From NCBI RefSeq assembly GCF_019923565.1, contig NZ_CP074435.1:157089-221088 (forward strand): a DNA stretch of 64,000 bases, in the 5' to 3' direction. Positions 57,325 to 64,000 of this stretch are shown piece by piece. The stretch's first letter is position 1; each line of letters starts with the position of its first letter. The translations under genes were made by a program, and so were the position numbers. This stretch comes from Candidatus Schneideria nysicola. GTDB lineage: Bacteria > Pseudomonadota > Gammaproteobacteria > Enterobacterales > Enterobacteriaceae. The notes below the pieces were generated by a model. It ran no database searches, had not been told where the DNA came from, and saw nothing but the letters and a program-made list of their open reading frames with translations.

Positions 57325-58986
57325 ATGAAAAATATTAACCCTACTCAAACACAATCTTGGAAAGAATTACAAAAACATTTTCATAGTATAAAAAATTTAC
57401 ATATGAAAGATCTATTTGAACAAGATCCACATCGATTTAATAATTTTTCACTCACATTTGAAAATAAAATACTAATAGATTTTTCTAAAAATAGAATTAC
57501 ATATGATACTTTGAGATATTTATTCAATTTAGCTAAAGAGTGTAATTTACAACATGCTATTTCTTCTATGTTCCGTGGAGAAAAAATTAATCGTACTGAA
57601 AATCGTGCCGTATTACATGTTGCGTTACGTAATAGAACAAATCAATCCATTTTAGTTGATGGTAAAAATGTTATGCCAATAGTCAATACCAACTTGGAAA
57701 AAATGAAAAATTTTTGCGAAAAAGTAATTAATGGTGAATGGAAAGGATATAATAAAGATAATATTACGGATATTGTCAATATTGGAATCGGCGGTTCTCA
57801 TCTTGGTCCTTATATGGTTACGGAGGCGCTTCGACCTTATAAAAATCATCTCAATATTCATTTTATCTCTAATATTGATGCGACACATCTTACTGAAACT
57901 CTTAAAAAAATTCAGCCAGAAACTACTCTCTTTTTAATTGCATCCAAAACTTTCACTACTCAAGAAACGATGCAAAATGCGTATAGTGTTAAAGATTGGT
58001 TTTTAAAAATAACAAAATATGAAAAATATATTGCTAAGCATTTTATTGCTATTTCTTCTAACATAGAAGCGATTTTAAATTTTGGTATTAGTTCAAATAA
58101 TATATTTGAATGTTGGGATTGGGTAGGTGGGCGTTTTTCACTTTGGTCTAGTGTTGGATTATCAATTGCTTTATCCTTAGGTTTTGATAATTTTGAAAAA
58201 CTTTTGGAAGGAGCTCACTCTATGGACCATATTTTTAAAAACAATCCAATAGATCAAAATATTCCTATAATATTAGCTTTAATAGGAATTTGGTATAATA
58301 ATTTTTTTGAAACTGAAACAGAATCTATTTTACCTTATGATCAATATATGTATCTTTTACCTACATATCTTCAACAAAGTAATATGGAATCTAACGGAAA
58401 AAATATAGATCGTCATGGGAATACCGTGGAATATCAAACTGGACCAATTATTTGGGGAGGAACAGGAACAAGTGCACAACATGCATTTTATCAACTTCTG
58501 CATCAAGGAACCAAAATAGTTCCTTGTGATTTTATCGCCACAGCAATTAGCCATAATCCACTTTTAGAGCATCATAATAAATTGCTTGCGAATTGTTTTG
58601 CTCAAACTGAAGCATTAGCATTTGGGCAAAAGATGGAACAAGATATAGGAAATGGGATTCGTTCTGATATAGATGAAGATGAAAGAGATAGAAGAAAATA
58701 TGTATCATATTTTAAAAGATTCGCAGGAAATCGTCCAAGCAACACTATCTTAATAAAAAAAATTACTCCTTATACATTAGGTGCACTTATTGCGTTATAC
58801 GAACATAAAATTTTTACTCAAGGCGTAATTCTAAATATTCATACATTTGATCAGTGGGGAGTAGAATTAGGAAAAATATTATCTGAAAAAATTATTGAGG
58901 AATTAAACGATAATCACCGTATATATTCTCATGATAGTTCTACTAATGGTTTAATTAACTGTTATAAAAATTGGCGTATTAATTAA
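57325..58986 (+). CDS. pgi: Glucose-6-phosphate isomerase
   Basis: Pgi interconverts glucose 6-phosphate and fructose 6-phosphate. The 553-aa protein (E. coli 549) shows [32 protein letters not shown], the catalytic histidine segment [11 protein letters not shown] and [10 protein letters not shown] near the C-terminus with the catalytic lysine. It leads a run of central sugar-phosphate genes followed by talA and tktB. Confidence 0.97.
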   Translation: MKNINPTQTQSWKELQKHFHSIKNLHMKDLFEQDPHRFNNFSLTFENKILIDFSKNRITYDTLRYLFNLAKECNLQHAISSMFRGEKINRTENRAVLHVALRNRTNQSILVDGKNVMPIVNTNLEKMKNFCEKVINGEWKGYNKDNITDIVNIGIGGSHLGPYMVTEALRPYKNHLNIHFISNIDATHLTETLKKIQPETTLFLIASKTFTTQETMQNAYSVKDWFLKITKYEKYIAKHFIAISSNIEAILNFGISSNNIFECWDWVGGRFSLWSSVGLSIALSLGFDNFEKLLEGAHSMDHIFKNNPIDQNIPIILALIGIWYNNFFETETESILPYDQYMYLLPTYLQQSNMESNGKNIDRHGNTVEYQTGPIIWGGTGTSAQHAFYQLLHQGTKIVPCDFIATAISHNPLLEHHNKLLANCFAQTEALAFGQKMEQDIGNGIRSDIDEDERDRRKYVSYFKRFAGNRPSNTILIKKITPYTLGALIALYEHKIFTQGVILNIHTFDQWGVELGKILSEKIIEELNDNHRIYSHDSSTNGLINCYKNWRIN

Positions 58987-59101
58987 AAAAAAGAATCATG
59001 TAAAATTTCATGTATATGTATAAATAAAAGCTGCATATCCTAAATAAAGATATACTTATTTTTGCAGTTTGCTTTATACTGCATTTTTATGGAGTATAAA
59101 A

Positions 59102-60055
59102 ATGAATCAATTAGAAAGTCTAAAAAAATTTACTAAAGTTGTAGCTGATACTGGAGATATTAATGCCATTATTCAGTATCATCCACAAGATGCTACTACC
59201 AATCCTTCTCTTATATTAAAAGCAGCAAAATTAAGCGTCTATCGATCTTTATTTAAGGATGCATTAATATATGCTAGAAAAATAAGTGGTGATAAAATTA
59301 CCAAATTATCTCATGCTAGTGATAAATTAGCCATAAATATTGGAATAGAGATTTTAAAATATATACCTGGCAGAGTTTCGACTGAAATTGATGCTCGTTT
59401 GTCTTTTAATAAAGAACAATGTATTGAAAAAGCCAAAAATTTAGTCGCTTTATATCAAAAGCATGATATTGACACATCACGTATTCTTATTAAATTAGCA
59501 GCAACTTGGGAAGGAATTAAAGCAGCAGAAGAGTTAAAAAAAGAAGGGATACAATCTAATCTGACTTTATTATTTTCTTTTGCTCAGGCTCGTGTTTGTG
59601 CGGAAGCTAATATTTATTTAATTTCACCTTTTGTTGGACGTATTTACGATTGGTATAAAAAAACACTTCCTTTGAATCATCTCTATGATATAGAGAAGGA
59701 TCCTGGTGTAAAATCAGTAAAAAATATTTTCAATTATTATAAACAACATCGCTATCAGACGATAATAATGGGAGCAAGTTTCCGGAATAAAGAACAAATT
59801 CTTGCACTTGCAGGTTGTGACTGTTTAACTATTGCACCTATTTTATTATCCGAACTATCTAATAGTAATCAACCTATTGAACAAAAATTATTTCATCCTT
59901 CTACATATTTACCTCAACCAACTTCTTTAACCGAATCCGAATTTAGATGGGAGCATAATAAAGATACAATGGCTGTTGAGAAATTATCAGAAGGAATTAG
60001 ACAGTTTACAAAAGATCAAGAACAACTAGAAGCTATTTTAGCACAAGAATTATAA
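59102..60055 (+). CDS. talA: Transaldolase A
   Basis: Transaldolase moves a three-carbon unit between sedoheptulose 7-phosphate and glyceraldehyde 3-phosphate. From ATG 59102 it is 317 aa. The Schiff-base lysine is in [10 protein letters not shown] (Lys131); D-A-T-T-N-P-S-L and G-A-S-F-R-N are conserved. [14 protein letters not shown] and S-E-F-R-W-E-H-N match TalA better than TalB, and the talA-tktB order is that of E. coli. An upstream 11-codon extension is rejected. Confidence 0.95.
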   Translation: MNQLESLKKFTKVVADTGDINAIIQYHPQDATTNPSLILKAAKLSVYRSLFKDALIYARKISGDKITKLSHASDKLAINIGIEILKYIPGRVSTEIDARLSFNKEQCIEKAKNLVALYQKHDIDTSRILIKLAATWEGIKAAEELKKEGIQSNLTLLFSFAQARVCAEANIYLISPFVGRIYDWYKKTLPLNHLYDIEKDPGVKSVKNIFNYYKQHRYQTIIMGASFRNKEQILALAGCDCLTIAPILLSELSNSNQPIEQKLFHPSTYLPQPTSLTESEFRWEHNKDTMAVEKLSEGIRQFTKDQEQLEAILAQEL

Positions 60056-60069
60056 AATAGGATAATTTA

Positions 60070-62103
60070 ATGATATTACAACACCAACAAAAGATTCATT
60101 CAAGAAGAACACTTGCTAATGCCATCCGTATATTAAGTATAGATGCAATTCAAAGAGCCAATTCTGGACATCCCGGAGCGCCTATGGGTATGGCAGATAT
60201 TGCTGAAGTTTTATGGCGAGATTATATGAATCATAATCCCAATAATCCCAAATGGATAAATCGTGATAGATTTATTCTATCGAATGGACATGGATCCATG
60301 TTAATTTATAGTTTATTACATTTAACTGGCTATGATCTTTCTATAGAAGATATTAAAAATTTTAGAAAGCTATATTCTAAAACTCCTGGTCATCCTGAAT
60401 ATGGTCATACAATGGGGATAGAAACGACAACAGGACCTCTTGGTCAAGGTTTAGCAAATGCAGTAGGTTTTGCTATTAGTGAACGTACTTTATCAACCCA
60501 ATTTAATAGACCAAACTATGATATTATTAATCACTATACCTATGTATTTTTAGGAGATGGATGTTTAATGGAAGGAATTTCTCATGAAACCTGTTCCTTA
60601 GCTGGACATCTGAAATTAGGAAAATTAATTGCTTTTTATGATGATAATGGTATATCTATTGATGGAAATGTGAAAAATTGGTTCAGTGATGATACTGCAT
60701 CACGTTTTGAATCTTACGGATGGCATGTTATACGTAATGTTGATGGTCACGATAGTAATTCTATCAAATTAGGGATAGAAAATGCTAAAGCTGTTACATG
60801 TAAACCCTCACTAATCATATGTAAAACAGTGATAGCATTTGGATCTCCCAATAAAGCTGGACATCATAATACACATGGTTCTCCTTTAGGAGAAGAAGAA
60901 ATTTCCTGTACTAGACAATACTTAGGATGGAAAGAACCACCTTTTATCATTCCTCAAGAGATATATCAGGCTTGGAACGCAAAAGCAATAGGACAGCAAA
61001 AAGAAGAAAATTGGAAAAAAATATTCTCAGAATATGAAGCGGTATATCCTGAATTATCTCAAGAATTTAAACGTCGTATATACGGTAAACTACCTACATA
61101 TTGGCACAAAAATAGCAATACAATTATTGAAAAATTTCAATCTAATCCCGTTGATATCGCAACTCGACAAGCTTCTTCTAATACACTAGAAGCATTTGGA
61201 CCTATGCTACCAGAACTTATTGGTGGTTCTGCAGACCTCACACCTAGTAATTTAACTTTTTGGTCACAGTCTAATCCTATACATAAAAATAAGGGGGGTA
61301 ACTATATACATTATGGGGTTCGTGAATTCGGTATGACGGCGATTGGTAATGGTATAGCTAATTATGGAGGATTTTTACCCTATACTGCAACTTTTCTTAT
61401 ATTTGTAGAATATGCACGTAATGCCGTACGAATGGCAGCGATGATGAAAACCAAACATATTATGATTTATACTCATGATTCTATTGGTTTAGGTGAAGAT
61501 GGTCCCACTCATCAGCCTATAGAACAATTAGCTAGTTTACGTATGACCCCTAATTTAAGTAATTGGCGTCCTTGTGATCAAGTAGAAACAGCCGTTGCTT
61601 GGAAAGCAGCGATTGAACGGAATGGTCCAACAACATTAATTCTTTCTCGTCAAAAACTAGTACAGCAAACACGTACAAAAGAACAATTACAAAATATTGA
61701 AAAAGGTGGATATATTTTGAAGGATTCAGTACCAACACAGATTCCAGATTTAATTTTAATCGCGACGGGATCCGAAGTAAACTTAGCCGTTTCTATCTAT
61801 ACCATTCTAGAGCAAGAGGGCTATAATATACGCGTAATCTCTATGCCTTCAACGGATATATTTGATTCACAGGACTTAGCATATCGTGAATCCGTGTTGC
61901 CTAAATCAGTAAAATTACGTATTGCTATTGAAGCAGGGATTACCGATTATTGGTATAAATATGTTGGTCTAGATGGATTCATTATCGGAATGAACAGATT
62001 TGGAGAATCCGCCCCATCAGAACAATTATTTGAAGTATTTGGTTTCACGATTAAGAATATAATAAATAAAGCACGTGCTTTATTAAAGAAGTCCAATCTT
62101 TAG
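60070..62103 (+). CDS. tktB: Transketolase (tktB position)
   Basis: Transketolase transfers two-carbon units with thiamine diphosphate and also produces sedoheptulose 7-phosphate for gmhA. The 677-aa enzyme has H-P-G-A-P-M-G-M, the cofactor motif [21 protein letters not shown] and R-E-F-G-M with the catalytic glutamate. It has about ten extra N-terminal residues compared with E. coli, but AGGA at the right distance supports this start. The neighbour talA points to the tktB ortholog; tktA is the alternative name. Confidence 0.93.
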   Translation: MILQHQQKIHSRRTLANAIRILSIDAIQRANSGHPGAPMGMADIAEVLWRDYMNHNPNNPKWINRDRFILSNGHGSMLIYSLLHLTGYDLSIEDIKNFRKLYSKTPGHPEYGHTMGIETTTGPLGQGLANAVGFAISERTLSTQFNRPNYDIINHYTYVFLGDGCLMEGISHETCSLAGHLKLGKLIAFYDDNGISIDGNVKNWFSDDTASRFESYGWHVIRNVDGHDSNSIKLGIENAKAVTCKPSLIICKTVIAFGSPNKAGHHNTHGSPLGEEEISCTRQYLGWKEPPFIIPQEIYQAWNAKAIGQQKEENWKKIFSEYEAVYPELSQEFKRRIYGKLPTYWHKNSNTIIEKFQSNPVDIATRQASSNTLEAFGPMLPELIGGSADLTPSNLTFWSQSNPIHKNKGGNYIHYGVREFGMTAIGNGIANYGGFLPYTATFLIFVEYARNAVRMAAMMKTKHIMIYTHDSIGLGEDGPTHQPIEQLASLRMTPNLSNWRPCDQVETAVAWKAAIERNGPTTLILSRQKLVQQTRTKEQLQNIEKGGYILKDSVPTQIPDLILIATGSEVNLAVSIYTILEQEGYNIRVISMPSTDIFDSQDLAYRESVLPKSVKLRIAIEAGITDYWYKYVGLDGFIIGMNRFGESAPSEQLFEVFGFTIKNIINKARALLKKSNL

Positions 62104-62178
62104 ATTGTTGGTGAAAGAGAATGAAAAGTCAACATTCTTCATTCCTATTCATTGATCTTCTTAGCTATTAGATACTCT

Positions 62179-63666
62179 ATGTCTTCCTTATATTTCTGTT
62201 TACATCCTCATCATCGGATATGGATATTTTGGGCATGTATGTTAGCAACCTTTATGGCTGCAGTTGAAGTCACTATTGTAGCAACTGCTATGCCCAATAT
62301 TATTGCTGATTTGGGAGGATTTCACTACTTTGGTTGGATTTTTTCTATCTATTTACTGATTCAATCAATTACTATTCCTATTTACGGTCGATTAGCAGAT
62401 TTATTAGGACGTAAGCTAATATTTTTTATTGGAACCACATTGTTCTTAATTGGTTCTATGATGTGTGGATTTGCTAAGAGTATATTATGGCTGATTATTT
62501 TTCGTGCTATTCAAGCATTTGGGGCAGGATCGATTGTTCCGTTAGCGTCTACCATTCTTGCTGATATATATAAACAAGAAGAAAGAGCTAATATACAAGG
62601 TTATCTTTCTAGTGTTTGGGCAATATCTGCGATTATGGGACCATTGATAGGGGGAATGATAGTCAAATATTATCATTGGTCAGGAATTTTTTGGATTAAT
62701 ATTCCATTAGGTTTAATATCTATAATATTACTCATGAGATTTTTACCCTCTATGCCTAATAAAAATCATAACTATACCTATTCCGATTTAGATATAGCTG
62801 GAATAAGTTATTTAACCTTAGCTATAAGTAGTTTATTACTTCTTCTTCTACCAGGAACTAATCTAGGAAATTGGAACATATGCTTATTAATACTAACATT
62901 AATAAGTAGTATATTACTAATCAGAGAACAACGAATAAGTACATATCCACTATTTCCATTAGCATTATGGAAAAATAAAGTAATTATTGCGAGTAATATT
63001 GGTAGTTTAATTATTGGAGCATCAATGATGGGTATTGCTGCTTTTTTGCCTACCTATATACAAGCAATTATTAGTGGTAGTCCATTTCAAGCCGGATGGA
63101 CATTAGCAGTAATGTCTATAGGTTGGACATTGGCTAGCACTCTTAGCGGTCGTTTAATGCTTCAAACTTCTTATCGATTTGTAGCGTTACTTGGTGCAAG
63201 TTTGTTATTTTTTGGAAGTGTTATGTTACTTCATATCAATATATATTGTAGCATAACTTATGCTCAATTATCCGCTTTTGTTATTGGGATAGGAACAGGT
63301 ATGTGTAATACTACATTTCTTGTTTCTGTACAAAATGAATCCACTTATTCGATTCGAGGTATTGCGACCGCTTCAACACTCTTCACTCGTATGTTAGGTT
63401 CCGCTTTTGGAACCGCCATATTAAGTGCTGTTTTAAACCTTAACTTAAAGTGGAGATTACCATTAGTACGTGATCCTTTACAAATATTGATTGCTACCGA
63501 TCATAATTTTTTTAGTAATGATTATTTAGAGGTAATCACATCTCAAGTAAAATTATCAATGTACTGGATGTATTTTTTTGCCGTATTGATAGCCTTATTT
63601 GCCTTTTTTTCTGCCGTATTAATACCAAGAGGTCTACGTCCTAGTAAAAATTATTCTAATAAATAG
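62179..63666 (+). CDS. MFS transporter, DHA2 (EmrB/QacA-like) 14-TM drug:H+ antiporter family
   Basis: The 495-aa protein from ATG 62179 has the 14-helix pattern of DHA2 exporters. Motif A appears as G-R-L-A-D-L-L-G-R-K after helix 2, the motif B region is R-A-I-Q-A-F-G-A-G, and motif C is G-P-L-I-G-G. An acidic residue pair in helix 1 (V-E-V-T-I-V) fits proton coupling. The substrate cannot be told. An in-frame TTG at 62152 is less likely as the start. There is no adjacent EmrA-type adaptor gene; the neighbours are tktB and proS. Confidence 0.85.
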   Translation: MSSLYFCLHPHHRIWIFWACMLATFMAAVEVTIVATAMPNIIADLGGFHYFGWIFSIYLLIQSITIPIYGRLADLLGRKLIFFIGTTLFLIGSMMCGFAKSILWLIIFRAIQAFGAGSIVPLASTILADIYKQEERANIQGYLSSVWAISAIMGPLIGGMIVKYYHWSGIFWINIPLGLISIILLMRFLPSMPNKNHNYTYSDLDIAGISYLTLAISSLLLLLLPGTNLGNWNICLLILTLISSILLIREQRISTYPLFPLALWKNKVIIASNIGSLIIGASMMGIAAFLPTYIQAIISGSPFQAGWTLAVMSIGWTLASTLSGRLMLQTSYRFVALLGASLLFFGSVMLLHINIYCSITYAQLSAFVIGIGTGMCNTTFLVSVQNESTYSIRGIATASTLFTRMLGSAFGTAILSAVLNLNLKWRLPLVRDPLQILIATDHNFFSNDYLEVITSQVKLSMYWMYFFAVLIALFAFFSAVLIPRGLRPSKNYSNK

Positions 63667-63679
63667 ATAGATCTATTGC

Positions 63680-64000
63680 CTATTCCAAATTAGATAATAA
63701 AAAATGGACAAGATCTGCAATTTTTATATTTTGACGTATTTTTTTTCTTCTATGATTATATTCAATTTCTCCTTTTTTTAAATTAATATAGCTGATAATA
63801 AGAATATGTGGAATCCCTATTAATTCCATATCTGTAAACATTACTCCTATATGTTCCTCCCTATCATCTAACAATACCTCAATATCATGAAATACTAGTT
63901 GATTATAGATATGATTTACCGTTTCTTGAATTAGAGTATGATGATGCATACCAACAGGTAATATTGCTACTCTGAAAGGGGCTAACATTTCTGGCCACAG
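63680..64000 (-). CDS. proS: Prolyl-tRNA synthetase, C-terminal part cut by window edge
   Basis: The frame is open to the window edge and encodes the last 107 residues of a bacterial-type ProRS anticodon-binding domain: L-W-P-E-M-L-A-P-F, V-L-L-D-D-R-E-E, G-V-M-F-T-D-M-E-L-I-G-I-P-H and L-V-H-F-L-L. These match the C-terminus of E. coli ProS. The catalytic and editing domains lie outside the window. An internal ATG at 63988 is not a start. It converges with the MFS gene across 13 nt. Confidence 0.93.
   Translation of the reverse strand: MWPEMLAPFRVAILPVGMHHHTLIQETVNHIYNQLVFHDIEVLLDDREEHIGVMFTDMELIGIPHILIISYINLKKGEIEYNHRRKKIRQNIKIADLVHFLLSNLE

Overview
The window is a dense, strongly A+T-rich stretch of chromosome (roughly 70 % A+T or more by eye, not counted). 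Nearly every gene has a close gammaproteobacterial, Enterobacterales-like counterpart. Intergenic space is short and A/T-dominated, there are no insertion sequences, phage genes or CRISPR arrays, and single genes are missing from otherwise collinear E. coli-type neighbourhoods. Three of four tRNA genes lack an encoded CCA, poly(A) tracts are common inside genes, and one conserved gene (ybeY) carries a homopolymer frameshift. Together this points to a genome-reduced insect symbiont of the Blochmannia / Ishikawaella / Baumannia kind. I cannot name the species from sequence alone.

Layout. 1-969 (minus): start of accC, then accB and aroQ. 970-1551: long empty spacer. 1552-3439: hslVU. 3457-7440 (minus): dapB, then lolE, lolD and lolC (transcribed lolC-lolD-lolE). 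7565-8314: ybgI. 8360-12933 (minus): fmt, def, cca, sppA. 13085-14940: infA, nadK, grpE. 14952-17361 (minus): ung, ychF, pth. 17414-22697: folK-panB-panC, glyQ-glyS. 22910-27183: rpmF-plsX-fabH-fabD-fabG-acpP. 27371-28917: speG and nadE, divergent. 29063-34896: an attenuator-like hairpin followed by thrA-thrB-thrC-hldD. 34961-37890: cysS (minus), lpxH, gmhA. 37929-41730: tRNA-Ala, gltX, tRNA-Val, tRNA-Lys, ligA, tRNA-Ser. 41866-45392: yqgE-ruvX convergent with mnmA-purB. 45692-48121: cspC, frameshifted ybeY, glnS. 48309-52312: the rpsU-dnaG-rpoD operon. 52346-54430 (minus): lgt-thyA and hspQ. 54607-64000: gloC, yhgN, asd, pgi, talA-tktB, a 14-TM MFS exporter and the 3' end of proS.

How the genes work together. 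Symbiotic supply functions are well represented: threonine and its aspartate-semialdehyde precursor (asd, thrABC), lysine (dapB), chorismate (aroQ), pantothenate (panBC), folate (folK) and NAD(P) (nadE, nadK). Fatty acid initiation and elongation (accB, plsX, fabHDG, acpP), lipoprotein maturation and sorting (lgt, lolCDE) and lipid A/heptose synthesis (lpxH, gmhA, hldD) indicate a real outer membrane with at least an LPS inner core. Information processing is lean but complete where visible: five aminoacyl-tRNA synthetases whole plus proS partial, primase, sigma-70, ligase, uracil glycosylase and CCA transferase. Carbon flow uses pgi, talA and tktB.

The most notable signals are: (i) ybeY split by one missing base in an A8 tract, a candidate for transcriptional-slippage rescue; (ii) a thr attenuator terminator that survives without a recognisable threonine-rich leader peptide; (iii) a DNA ligase lacking its BRCT domain, ending 21 nt from a tRNA; (iv) ruvX and purB with antisense-overlapping, newly extended C-termini; (v) A10 tracts inside rpmF and rpsU. 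All positions were read by eye; lengths, homologies and structures were not computed with tools.
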